Below, in pieces: positions 44,500-54,659 of a DNA stretch of 64,000 nt; position 1 is the first letter of the stretch, and each line of letters begins with the position of its first letter. Source of the stretch: Vesta saturnalis (lineage: Eukaryota > Arthropoda > Insecta > Coleoptera > Lampyridae); NCBI GenBank assembly GCA_036346205.1, contig JARFJB010000762.1, forward strand, positions 1,453,501 through 1,517,500, read 5' to 3'. The notes beneath the pieces are model-generated. The model was not told the origin of the DNA. It did not search any database and was given only the letters and a program-made list of their open reading frames with translations. The position numbers and the translations under genes are program-made.

Positions 44500-45580
44500 T
44501 ATTTATAATCACACATGGAACAACCGGTGTGAAGTTAGCAGCTAATTTTCAGCAACCAAAACACAAGTGGTGTCAACAATTAAGTGCATCCAGAAAAATA
44601 CTATCAATTTCAAACTCATAAAATTGATCAATTATCCACTAATAACATTCGGTGCACATTTTACTGGCATTTTGGGAGAGTAATTGAGAAACTGAAAGCG
44701 TTGCTAGCATTTTTCAGCATTACTTCTAATTCCTCTATATTATTCAGCACTACGAGGCATTTATATGCTGCATTGTGATTGTATGCACCAATAACTAGCA
44801 GTATTAGATTACTATTGGCAGCGAATGTGAGTTATTAAACAAAGTCACAAATAAAGTGTTACTTTCAAGTTTTGCTTAGGAAAGGTATTTATCGCAAGTA
44901 ACTTGTTAATATCGTAAGCCAAAAATACTGGAACTCATTCAGTGTTAATCCTCAAACTAAACCACTACATTTTCAACAGATGGGCTTAAAATATACCATA
45001 AACCATGCAACACTCATTTTAAATTTATCCCATTAATTTGTATAGGGCAAAGGTGAAATTATCCAAATAAATTAAAAAACAAATCAGCCAGTCAATCGTG
45101 ACAGAAAAATCTTGGCAACTTCAAATTTACATAATATATAAATTATAGGCCACGCAACAATCATCCTGAATTCATCCCGTTAATTAGAAATAACAGTATA
45201 ACAGGTGAAAACCTGCCCCCTAAAATGAAAAATGAATTAATGTCCCATCAGAAAAATACTGCCAACTTCAAACTTTTAAAATGTATTATAAATCACGCAA
45301 CAATTATCCTGAACTTCCACTAAGGAATGAAAGGTGAAAACATCACTAAAGGTTTGTAAATATCACAAGTCCCGTTAGATAAATCCTGTCCACTTCAAAC
45401 TTATGGAAGATACTATAAACCATGCAACAACATCTTGAGCGTACCCCATTAAATTGGGAATAGGGCGAAAAAGTCCCGTCAAAAAAATTCTGCCAACTTC
45501 AAACTTGTAAAGCACCCAATAATAATCCTGAACTTACACCATTAGTTTGCAATGGGAAAAACATTTCCAACAATTGAAGA
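44500..45580. repeat. Degenerate minisatellite, ~110-145 bp unit, about five copies
   Basis: Each unit runs AGAAAAATnCTGnCAACTTCAAA, then ATAAACCA.GCAACAAT, CCTGAA, CATCCCnTTAATTnG, AATAGGnGAAAAC. Copies begin near 44985, 45100, 45245, 45375 and 45480. The upstream part (44520-44560, GTGAAGTTAGCAGCTAATTTTCAGCAA) matches 59600-59635. A related, inverted pair of units lies at 59900-60150. Confidence 0.7.
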
Positions 45581-47050
45581 AATGTATTAGCTCGGTCAGA
45601 AAACTAAAAGTAGAAATAAGACAGTCGAGGGAATTTAACTGCCTTTTAATAAGCCTTTATTTCGCATCGCCTATTTCCCCATTTTATTGGGTAATAGTTC
45701 CATGACGTATCTTGCTAATATGAAGTCGGGCGTTTTTTACGCAAAAGTCAAAATGAGGAAAATTAACGGGTTTGTGGGTTGTTGGGGTACCGGAAAGTCA
45801 GTATCATTGTTCTTATGCGGCCAATACCAATTGCACCATTGAACCTTGCGAGTACATGAATGGGTTTATTATTACAAATATTTGTTTACAGCAACACCAC
45901 GGAACAGCAGTTTGCGGGGATGTTTTATCATAACTTATGCGGATAATAAACTTTACCTCAGAAAACTATGTTTACAGTTGTCATAAAGATGTAGTCTTTC
46001 TATTAGCGCACTACATGGCAATCATGACTGAGAATTTGAAAGCAGGGAAATAATAAGACGAGGACTGATGTCGGCTTGCCATTCGAGTTTGACACGTCGT
46101 GTGAAAACTATACTTTTAAAAAGTGCAATAATGATTTGTCCTTATCAACCAAGCCGCTAGAAAAGCGATAGATTGATGGAGGGGCTCGGGCTATAAAGGA
46201 GTACGTACGCCCGATAATAAGTAATCGCTCTTGAGGAGTACTGAGAACATATGTTTTGAAAATAAAGGCGTTTCTGCATGTACAATCGTGTGACTGTATC
46301 AATTCGGAATTGGATTCGTTCACGTTTCTATCGACGCACACAAGTATCGAAAGCGATGGATGGATATTTTTCAAACCCTTATCGGCTCTGAACAACATTA
46401 TTCATCAATTCAGAATTTTGAGTGTAAGTCAGACCATGCTGTACATCACGGCTAAAGTTGTACATCAAGACTATACAGCTGTTACCGACACGAACCTTGT
46501 AGCATCGGTAAATAATTAGATGCCTTTGTTGAACTATTGAAAAGCTTGCACCCTTTGGCATAATAATACAATCGAATACTCAGGGAAACGTTAAGCACTT
46601 ACAGTGGTCAGTAATTATGTTGAGATGATTGGTGACGATTTTTATAATTTTTGGGGATGCGTTTTCACTGTTTTGCAAATTAACTGATTACGAGTATGTT
46701 TGAAGCTGGCCGGATTTTTCATGCTAGGTAGACGTACTAATTTGTTCTGATTTACCGACACTACTGGTGCTTTGAGCGCTGGTATTCATACCAGTCCTAG
46801 CGACTTCAATAAGGTATACCTTTCTGAAGCAGAAAAGATGGAAAAACAAATTTTTTCAGTCGAAAATGACATACAGTATAAGGCAAAAAAGTTAGGACCG
46901 ATTCAAACAAGTGGAAACCTGTATGTGGCGCCCTCTATCAGTAATAAAAGAACTAAGGTCATATTTGAATTCTGCGTGATAAAAAGCCCCTGTATACAAA
47001 ATTTCCTCCGCTTGTTACATCATTGTAAAAAGATATTAAAAAAAAAACAA
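45581..47050. other. Non-coding or unrecognised
   Basis: Open frames at 46108-46398 (minus) and 46772-47062 (plus) reach 96 codons but show no family motif, and both strands are open over much of 46100-46560. I cannot support a gene. Confidence 0.35.
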
Positions 47051-47054
47051 AAAA

Positions 47055-47135
47055 ATAATTAAACTTCAACACCCTATATCTTTTAAACGAAGGCGTTGCG
47101 GACCTAAGTTCATAGGAACTTTTTTTTCATATTTT
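47055..47135 (-). repeat. Fragment of the DD41D element's TIR
   Basis: TTAAACTTCAACACCCTATA, ACGAAGGCGTTGCGGACCTAAG and TTCATAGGAACTTT match the inner right TIR of the 47947-50103 element (key words CTTCAACACGCTGTA, GCGTTTGCGGACCTATG, TTATAGGAACTTT). It is a diverged solo piece. Confidence 0.6.
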
Positions 47136-47175
47136 AGTGTCCTCTATCGCGTGGCACTATGTCACCCTGTGTATG

Positions 47176-47235
<60 letters not shown>
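47176..47235. repeat. (AT)n microsatellite, left of the deletion-derivative element
   Basis: About 28 AT dinucleotides, ending at the TA target of the element at 47236. GGCACTATGTCACCCTNTGTA precedes this tract (47152) and is repeated after the element (47865). Confidence 0.9.
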
Positions 47236-47237
<2 letters not shown>

Positions 47238-47857
47238 AGGTGGTCGTAAAGTAAGGAATAAATTCAATATCTCGTAAAGCACATTTTTTTCAAAAATCGC
47301 TTGACCCGTCGATTTTATATTTTTTCGGGGCATATTTTGCGAAAAAAAAAATTTTATACAGGGTGTCTCAAAAAAGATTTGCTAAAAAATTTTTTTTTTC
47401 AAATTGCAACCCAATTTTTTTAATGTATTTTTGGATTACCCTTACAATTCTAAACATTTGTCATGTGGCATGTGCTATACCTAAGTCCAAGCGTTTTGGA
47501 GTTATTCGCATTGAAAATTTAAAAATTGAATAAAGATCGTGAAGAAAACGAAAAATAAAATAATTTTTATAACATTTTATTATATCGAAAACAAAGATTC
47601 GGCAAATCTAGATGATTTAAAACAACGCATCCGTCAAGAAATACGTCGAATAACGCCCGAAATGGTTCGAAATGTTCAGCAGGAATTTGTAGATCGATAA
47701 GGCTATTGTCAGTTGACTAACGGAGGACATTTCGAACATTTGCTGAAATAAAATTATTTTTAAGTTTACGAATCTTTGTTTTCGATATAATAAAACGTTA
47801 CAAAAATTATTTTATTTTTCGTTTTCTTCATGATCTTTTTACTTTGCGACCACCCGG
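47236..47857 (+). mobile_element. 622-bp deletion derivative of a Tc1/mariner-type element
   Basis: TA flanks at 47234-47235 and 47858-47859. Termini are CCAGGTGGTCGTAAAGTAAG and, inward from the right, CCGGGTGGTCGCAAAGTAAA. A near-identical inverted pair lies at about 47535-47603 and 47765-47832 (GAAGAAAACGAAAAATAAAA, TTTTATTATATCGAAAACAA, AGATTCG). Between these lies only the transposase C-terminal coding end. Confidence 0.8.
47602..47751 (+). pseudogene. Residual transposase C-terminus
   Basis: Plus strand reads ANLDDLKQRIRQEIRRITPE, then MVRNVQQEFVDR, an in-frame stop, and GYCQLTNGGHFEHLLK with a stop at 47749-47751. NGGHFEHLL is the standard C-terminal end of many insect IS630/Tc1/mariner transposases. 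The rest of the gene is deleted. Confidence 0.75.
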
Positions 47858-47883
47858 TATATATGGCACTATGTCACCCTTTG

Positions 47884-47888
<5 letters not shown>

Positions 47889-47945
<57 letters not shown>
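47889..47945. repeat. (AT)n microsatellite, left flank of the DD41D element
   Basis: About 25 AT dinucleotides up to the TA target at 47945-47946. The matching right half is at 50104-50155, so the DD41D element split one AT tract. Confidence 0.9.
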
Positions 47946-47946
<1 letters not shown>

Positions 47947-47948
<2 letters not shown>

Positions 47949-50100
47949 GGGTGTTTAAAAAAGATGCGGCAATATTAAAGGGGGTGATTGCCCAGGTCAT
48001 TTTATACAATAAAGTTCCTATAAACATAGGTCCGCAAACGCTTCGTTACCGATCTACAGCGTGTTGAAGCTTAATTTAAAAAAATAGTAAAAATTAGATT
48101 TTTCCAAAACGGCTTGAGATATCATAATGAAATTTTACGCGTGTCAATAGCTGTGGGAGACGCATACTTTGCAATACAACACGATGTTTCAGTCGTACCA
48201 TTGGCGCGCGTATTGGCACGTCACAGGCTATTTTTCAAGAAAAAAGTAGGATGCCGCTGATTTCTCTAAAAATAAAAAATATTTTTAATTCTTTGTTCAA
48301 TTGTGAAGAAAAAAGCTCTCTTGACTTTTTATCGTACGACGTACCGTTTTTGAGTAAAAAAAAACATTTTAGTGCATGTCCATTTATTACAGAAAAAAAG
48401 TTTTAAAAATCAAGGGTTTTATTCAAGGGCAAAAACAAATATTTCACCAAACCAAAAATTTTACCAACCAAAAATTACAAAAACTGTTCAAAGTGACCAC
48501 CTCGAGCTCGGATGCAAGAATCCAATCTTCTCCTCATTGACTGGCGAACTCTCTCAAAAACACCAGGATCTGTTTTAATTGAGTTGCACCCAGCAATGAT
48601 TCGATTTCTTAAGTCTTCTACGTTTTCCAATGGAGTGGCGTACACTAAGGACTTCAAATTGCCCCACAGGAAAAAATCAAGGGAATTTAAGTCCGAGGAT
48701 CGTGCAGGCCATAAGTGAGGTCCACCCCGGCCAATCCAACGATTTCCGTATGCTTGTGTTAAGAAATCACGAGCTACTTGACTAAAGTGGGCTGGTGCGC
48801 CATCGTGCATATACCACATTGCATCTGTAATTGCTAATGGTACGTCCTCCAGAAATCCAGGGAGCGTGTTTTCCAAAAAGTTGCGATACACCTCTGCGGT
48901 GTCTCCCGGGTAGAAATACCGGTCCAATTAGGCAGTCACCCACAATCCCAATCCAAAAGTTCAAAGAAAACTGATGTTGAAAACGATCTTCAACAATTTC
49001 ATTTGGATTTTCTTCACACCATACATGGTTATAATGGAAATTCCGTATTGCATTTCTTGAAAAACTCGCTTCATTAGTGAACAGAATCAACGTCAGGAGT
49101 TGAGGGATTTGAACCATTTTGTGCAAAATCCATTGACAATGCAATGCGAGGAGGAAAATCAGCAGGAAGAAGTGCTTGAACGCGTTGTATATGGTATGGA
49201 TACAACAAATGTTCCTTAAGAATGTGCCAAATAGTCCCATTACTTACATCCAAAGCGTAAGCAATTTTTCGAGTAGAAGTACCTCGATCTTCTTCAATCA
49301 TATCCAGCACATCCTCTTCCAGCTCTACCGTTCTTGTTGTCCTTGGCCTTCCTGCTCCTCCATTTCGTCTTAATGTGTCTGTTTCATAAAGACGCCGATG
49401 AATACATTCGAAAGTTTTTCTATCAGGAGCAATACGGCCCGGAAATCTTTCAGTATACAACCGCCAGCTTCTAATGCATTCCCATCAGCAAGTCCATAAA
49501 TGTAGTGCATGTCGGTCATCTCGGTATTCGTATAGCGACTCATGATAAGGAACTTCAACAAATTCGACACATGCAAAATTATTAATCACGAGACTCATTC
49601 AATATGTCAGTGATATGTCAGTGAATAATACAGGAATGTTCAAAAATATTTTTGTACGCATGATAAATGGACATGCACTAAAATGTGTTTTTTACTCAAA
49701 AACGGTACGTCGTATGATAAAAAGTTAAGAGAGCTTTTTTCTTCACAATTGAACAAAGAATTAAAAAATATTTTTTATTTTTAGAGAAATCAGCGGCATC
49801 CTACTTTTTTCTTGAAAAATAGCCTGTGACGTGCCAATGCGTGCGCCAATGGTACGACTGAAACATCGTGTTGTATTGCAAAGTATGCGTCTCCCACAGC
49901 TATTGACACGCGTAAAATTTCATTATGATATCTCAAGCCGTTTTGGAAAAATCTAATTTTGACTGTTTTTTTAAATTAAACTTCAACACGCTGTAGATCA
50001 GTAACGAAGCGTTTGCGGACCTATGTTTATAGGAACTTTATTGTATAAAATGACCTGGGCAATCACTCCCTTTAATATTGCCGCATCTTTTTTAAACACC

Positions 50101-50103
<3 letters not shown>
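47947..50103 (-). mobile_element. DD41D (rosa-type) mariner-superfamily element with ~440-bp TIRs
   Basis: This is a 2157-bp element with TA at 47945-47946 and 50104-50105. Both ends begin CAGGGTGTTTAAAAAAGATG. The inverted repeats are nearly identical over about 440 bp (47947-48390 and 49660-50103), for example GACCTGGGCAATCACT, CGGACCTATGTTTATAGGAA, TGCGTCTCCCACAGCTATTG, GTGCATGTCCATTTAT. One transposase is encoded on the minus strand between them. High TIR identity points to a fairly recent insertion. Confidence 0.9.
48475..49543 (-). pseudogene. DD41D transposase, two frameshifts and mutated first catalytic Asp
   Basis: The ATG is at 49543 (MSRYTNTEMTDMHYIYGLAD). After a frame change come YTERFPGRIAPDRKTFECIH, GGAGRPRTTRTVELEEDVLD and TRKIAYALDVSNGTIWHILK (two HTH parts). 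A second frameshift near 49090 leads to ILFTNEASFSRNAIRNFHYN: relatives have FTDEATF, so the first catalytic Asp is Asn. A third shift near 48915 opens the last 150 residues: YFYPGDTAEVYRNFLENTLP, YMHDGAPAHF (second Asp), RWIGRGGPHLWPARSSDLNS and LDFFLWG (third Asp). 41 residues lie between the second and third Asp, hence DD41D. It ends CIRARGGHFEQFL with a stop at 48475. Dead through both frameshifts and the D-to-N change. Confidence 0.9.

Positions 50104-50155
<52 letters not shown>
50104..50155. repeat. (AT)n microsatellite, right flank of the DD41D element
   Basis: About 25 AT dinucleotides. Confidence 0.9.
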
Positions 50156-50162
<7 letters not shown>

Positions 50163-50879
50163 GAACATAGTAGACTCTTCAGTGGTGGACTGCTGACGAC
50201 AAGCAGTCCAATTGGTAAGAGCACTTAATTTTTTGATCTTGTTTTACTCTTGGTAGGTTGGTCCTTCTGCTGATCACAATGTGCAACTTGTTCGAAACGG
50301 CAAAAACATCAGATGTTTAAATAAATAAAGTAATCATTTTAATGGTAAAACCGGTGAACCAGGTATCTTGTTGTTCGAAAGGGGTGATTTATTGAGTAGT
50401 ATTTATCATATATCTGTCAGAAACTTCATTTACAATTGAAGCACGTAAATTATGTAGTAGTTTTTATGTACAAAATGTTTTGCCATATTCACTGTTTAGA
50501 TGTTTAGTTAGTCCCAAGCATTGGCGGGGGGGGAAAGGTTAACTTAATGGGCAACATTTACTTTTAGTTATTGAAATACGTGTTTTATTTCCTCCAAAAA
50601 GAGGGGAACGGGCATCAAACCCATTATCTGCCGAATGCTAAGTAGAAAGGGTTACCACAGATTCAACTAGCTCGGTTAGCTGTTGATGAAAACTGGAGTG
50701 TTTTAAGATTTGGAATCACACGCTGAATATTCTTTTCTTCATAAAAAAACTGCTTACTTTGAACGAGTTTCTATTAGCGAGATCATCAACAATGTGCATA
50801 TCGCACATTTCAGTTTGGCGTAACCCATTTTGTTGTGAATTACTAATCGTAATAATTACTGTCTGTATCTGGCAGCATG
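50156..50879. other. Non-coding stretch
   Basis: No gene signature. A nine-base G run is at about 50527. Confidence 0.4.
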
Positions 50880-51660
50880 TGGACAGTATATGATAGTAGT
50901 TAACGGTGTGAAGTTGCTCCCGCCCTCAATGAATTTCATTATTACTTAATCGTTAATGCTACGTTAGTGCTGAAAATGTCGAACACTAGACTTCAATCTT
51001 TTAAGACAGTTTAGAAAAACCGCTAATAGTATGAAGTTGGCTACGTCCGCAATAGATTTTTGTAGATTTTGAGACTGGTTTCTTTAGTTGTTAGTGTTGC
51101 GCTAGTGCTGTTTAATTTAGAAAAACCAGTAATAGTGTGAACTTGGTCCCGCCAGCAGTGAATTTTTGTGGATCTTAAAATTGTTTTTTTTTTTAATAGT
51201 TCCTACATGTATAACTCTGATGTTCAAGTTTTAACATTATTTAAAAATCCATGTACAGTGAAATTGACCCCGCTCGCAATGGATTATGAAACTATTTAGT
51301 GCTACGTTAGTTCTGTTTAGTACAAAATGTCCCAACACGAGAGTTCATGATAATTAAAAAAAAAACTAGTAATAGTGTGAAGTTGGTCCCGCCAGGAATG
51401 GATCTTTGTGAATTTTAAAAATGGTTTTTTTAACAGTCCCTACTCCTAGTGCTGTTTAGTGTTCAAAAACTGTCCAACATATTTAGAAAAAGCGCTTGCA
51501 GTGTAAAATTGACCAGTCCGCTAGATTCTTCTGGATGATGAAACTGTTTTTTTTTTAATCCTTAATGCTACGTTAGTGCTGTTTAGTGCCCAAAAATGTT
51601 TAACCCCGGGTTTCAAGATAAGATTAGTGTCGTGAGTTGTGTCTACAATTTACTTTGAAT
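50880..51660 (+). repeat. Minisatellite array, ~120-145 bp unit, about six degenerate copies
   Basis: The unit runs AATAGTGTGAAGTTGGTCCC, GCCAGCAATGGATTTTTGTG, GAnTTTnAAACTGTTTTTTT, TTAATGCTACGTTAGTGCTG, TTTAGTGTCCAAAAATGTCC, AACACnAGnnTTCAAGAT. Copies start near 50905, 51027, 51133, 51255, 51376 and 51497. Inverted copies occur at 52690-53110. Confidence 0.75.
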
Positions 51661-52079
51661 CCCATCATCAATCGATATAGGTATATTAGTATTACTTAGT
51701 GTCCAATCCATTTCAAATCCAAGAAACAAGAAAAACTGCAAAAGCGTGCTAGACCGAATTTTGCAGTTTTGTTAATTAAAAAAAAAAAGTATATTTGACT
51801 TGCAATATTTTAAATTTAGAAATATTAATACTGCAACACTGTGTTAACCTACTAAACTACATAAAAGATAAATTTTACTTATCTAGTTTTAAATATAACT
51901 AACACGGTAATTTACTTTTGAATACTGTTGAGTTATGGCTGGATTCCCTTCCCCTTCGATTTCAATTTTCTTCGCGTTGCTGCATGGCACACTCAATAAC
52001 CAGCACATAACTTTCATATGCCTGTGTCATGTGATTTTGGAAATTATCGAAATCTATGTCGCCAAATTTTTTGATAGTG
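51661..52079. other. AT-rich non-coding stretch
   Basis: The frame at 51935-52144 lacks any recognised motif. Confidence 0.35.
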
Positions 52080-52450
52080 AACAATTGATAAAAAACTTTA
52101 TTTGTTTGCTAGCTTCTTTGTTTTCGGTTGTTTACTTGGCGTAGTTGTGTAATTGTAGGATACTAGTTCTGCATGCTTTAGTTTCTTTGGTTTTAGGTTC
52201 TTGCTTGTTTGGTGTGTTTGTTGGCTAGTTGCTTTGTTTTTGGGATTGCGTGTTTCTATGTTGATGTGACGTAACGTGTTTTTGTTTGTATGTTTTTTTT
52301 TCTTTGGGTGTTTACTTGATTGCTAGTTTCTTTGTTACGGTTTGTGCGCTTTGTATTTGTTTGGGTGTTCACGTGTTCGCTGGTTTCTTTGTTTTGGATT
52401 TTACGTTTGGGGTTTGCGTGTTAGAATGTCTAGTTTTATTTTTTTGTATT
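52080..52450 (+). repeat. T/G-rich degenerate minisatellite
   Basis: The plus strand is strongly T and G biased and A/C poor. Words of the type GCTAGCTTCTTTGTTTT (52109), GCTAGTTGCTTTGTTTT (52226), GCTAGTTTCTTTGTTAC (52321) and GCTGGTTTCTTTGTTTT (52379) recur, each followed by TGTTTG, GGTGTTTAC or GTGCG words. Confidence 0.6.
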
Positions 52451-52689
52451 CGCAAAAAGTATTGAAGGGGAAACCATTAAGTGCTAATAAAATTACCTTA
52501 AGTGAGGGAATACCAAACTCTTATTAAATTCGTACATAACGCTACTACATTCATGTTACATTTGTCTAAACAACCCTAGGTGAAAATCAAATGTATCTGA
52601 ATTAATGCAAGAGCCATTTGATTGTCTGTCTCACCTAAATTGTTGTTTTTCTTATTTATGTTAAAAACCTGAGGCGATCTATTTATCCA

Positions 52690-53110
52690 ATCAAAATCGT
52701 TTGAAAACGTAGTAACATCGTGGGCGCGCCCCACTTCACATTAAGCGATTTTTCTTATTTATCTTGAACACTTGGAAGCCTGACGGCCAATTTTGCGTAC
52801 AAAACAGCACTAACGTAGAAAAAAAAACAGTTCTTAAATCCATAAAAATCCATTACAATCGGGATGGGTTTTTTAAAATTATCTTGAAAACTAGATGCCT
52901 TGGGTCGTAAATTTAAGGCACTAAACAGCACTAATAATTTAAAAATCCGTTTTTAAAATCCTCAAAAATCAATTTCGGGTGGGGCCAACTTCACAGTATT
53001 AGCGGTTTTATAGATTATCTTAAAAACTTAAGGATTGGGGCTGTACATTTATCGGCACTAAACATCACTAACGATTAAAGAAATTGTACACTAACACATA
53101 AAAATTGGGT
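52690..53110 (-). repeat. Inverted partner of the 50.9-51.7 kb minisatellite, about three units
   Basis: On the minus strand the same words appear: AATACTGTGAAGTTGGCCCC, GGATTTTTATGGATTTAAGAAC, CTACGTTAGTGCTGTTTTGT, TTAGTGCTGTTTAGTGCC and TTCAAGATAA. Units lie near 53100-52990, 52985-52860 and 52855-52740. Confidence 0.7.
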
Positions 53111-53114
53111 GGAT

Positions 53115-53175
53115 GGGTGCGTGCGTGCGTGCATGCGTGCGTGCGCGCGCGCGCGTGTGTGTGTGTGTGTGTTCA
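53115..53175. repeat. (GTGC)n/(GC)n/(GT)n microsatellite
   Basis: Tetranucleotide GTGC repeats grade into GC and GT dinucleotides, directly 3' of the minus-strand Penelope-like fragment. Confidence 0.9.
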
Positions 53176-53775
53176 CACTAGCTTGGCTTATCGAATTTCT
53201 GCTATGTAGGTGGCTTCTTTCAGTTTTTAGCGAGTTATATTCTCGTCCTTTGCCACTATCTGTATATTATCTTATTGGATTCGGTGGTCTTCCAGACATG
53301 TTGGGCGATCCTTGATCTTTCTGTTTTGCCTCAGCGGATGTTATTTTTGTGTTCCTGAGTTCTCACTGTGGTGGTCTACTGGCTCTCTCCCATGTATAAT
53401 CCGTCGCATTCGCATGGTAGGTTGTATACACAATTTTTGGAATTCAGGTCTTTATTGTGTGGTTTGGTTTTCGTTAGTATTCCCCGGAGTGTTCTTGTCG
53501 ATTTGAAGGAAGTGCGTATCTTGTATTTGCTGCCTGCCTATCCGTCGTATTTTGTTCGAGGTACCTGATATACATGGTATTACCGCTGTGTATTTAGGTT
53601 CTTCTTTTTCAGAAACTCTATTCCTGTTTAGGTTAGGTGTTAGATCGAGGTAGCTATTTTCTTTAAGTGTTTTAGCGATATTTTCTTTTTCTTTTTTCAG
53701 TTCCTCTTGTTTCGAGCATATTGTTTCAGCTCTATGGTACAAGAATTTTGCCACGTCAAACTTCACACATTTATG
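53170..53775 (-). pseudogene. Penelope-like retroelement fragment: linker and GIY-YIG endonuclease
   Basis: The minus strand opens VKFDVAKFLYHRAETICSKQ, EELKKEKENIAKTLKENSY, VSEKEEPKYTAVIPCISGTS, NKIRRIGRQQI. This is the conserved segment between reverse transcriptase and endonuclease in Penelope-like elements. After a break it reads NSKNCVYNLPCECDGLYMGE (GIY-YIG core), RTQEHKNNI, RSRIAQHVWKTTE and VAKDENITR-LKEATYIAE. The RT domain itself is absent, so the copy is 5'-truncated, as is common for this class. Stops in the endonuclease part make it non-functional. Confidence 0.75.
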
Positions 53776-53784
53776 GTAATCTAA

Positions 53785-54182
53785 TCACCTGGCTACCCCG
53801 ATCTAACTCCTAACTTAAAATGGAAGGAGGAAATCCGAAAAAGAACCTAGATGCACAGCGGGAATACCCATAACCAAAACCAACCGTCACAATAAAGACC
53901 AGAATTCCAAGAATTGTGTATACAACCTACCATGCGAATGCGGCAAATCATACGTAGGAGAGAGCAGTAGACCACTCAAAATGAGAACAACAACCTTAAA
54001 GCCGGATAATGGGATAACGTACAGAGTGGCAAAGAACGAGAATACAACTCGCGTAAAACTCAAAGAAGCTACGTACATCGCACTGGCAGTAAATCCGATA
54101 AACAAAGCTAGTGTGGAAATAAAACCCATATGGATCGTAATAATGCGCGAAGAGCTTAGTCGCAATACACCTGCGCAATAAA
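53785..54182 (+). pseudogene. Second Penelope-like GIY-YIG fragment, head-to-head with the first
   Basis: The plus strand reads GYPDLTPNLKWKEEIRK, then after a frame change EKEPRCTAGIPITKTNRHNK, CVYNLPCECGKSYVGESSRP (GIY-YIG core) and LKMR. A deletion of the central endonuclease residues joins to GITYRVAKNENTTRVKLKEA and TYIALAVNPINKASVEIKPI, with a stop at 54180-54182. It is the same family as the minus-strand copy (NSKNCVYNLPCEC identical). The two diverge from about 53780. Confidence 0.75.
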
Positions 54183-54383
54183 CTACTGCGCAACTATGAA
54201 AAAGTTTAACATGTATAAGTTCTAAAAAATATATATTGGATTACCCATTCAGTTTCTCAGAGGTTAAGATGATAGATTGTAAGTGTAAGGTACCCAATTC
54301 GAATATGGGAATAGACAAGCGCGTGAAAAAAATCATGGTAAATGAATTTGACTTAAGTGCGAAATCAATCCTTAGAACTAAGT

Positions 54384-54432
54384 CTGATGATAAAAGCAGA
54401 GCCCGCTTCCGAAACGTCGCGTTATATAAAAA
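54384..54432 (+). ncRNA. Hammerhead-ribozyme-like motif associated with the Penelope-like element
   Basis: CTGATGA at 54384 and CCGAAACGTCGCGTT after it have the hammerhead core arrangement CUGANGA - stem II - GAAA - stem III - UH. AAGC/GCTT can form a short stem II, and ACG-TCG-CGT a 3-bp stem III. Penelope-like elements are known to carry minimal hammerheads. A convincing stem I is not seen and stem II has mismatches next to the core, so it is probably degraded. Confidence 0.4.
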
Positions 54433-54659
54433 AAAACTGTGGAAATACACCAATCAACTCAACTAGCACTAACGTAGTATTAATTAGTAACATTACACTT
54501 ATTTGGTTTATTTCGTACATGAACTTGTCCCCATCTCAGTTTTATTTTTTGTTTTTACCTGTTGCAGTATTAACTTAGCCTGTTCAGAGCCACAATTATA
54601 AAAAAAGGACTATACAGCACTATCTTAGCACTAACTTTAAACAAGTTTTTACTTATGTA

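Noticed and set aside
46108..46561. Overlapping open frames on both strands as genes
   Set aside because: No recognisable motif, no start context or splice signals, and frames on both strands are mutually exclusive.
47885..48067. Open frame starting MCIYIYIYIY
   Set aside because: It is translation of the (AT)n microsatellite running into the DD41D terminal repeat.
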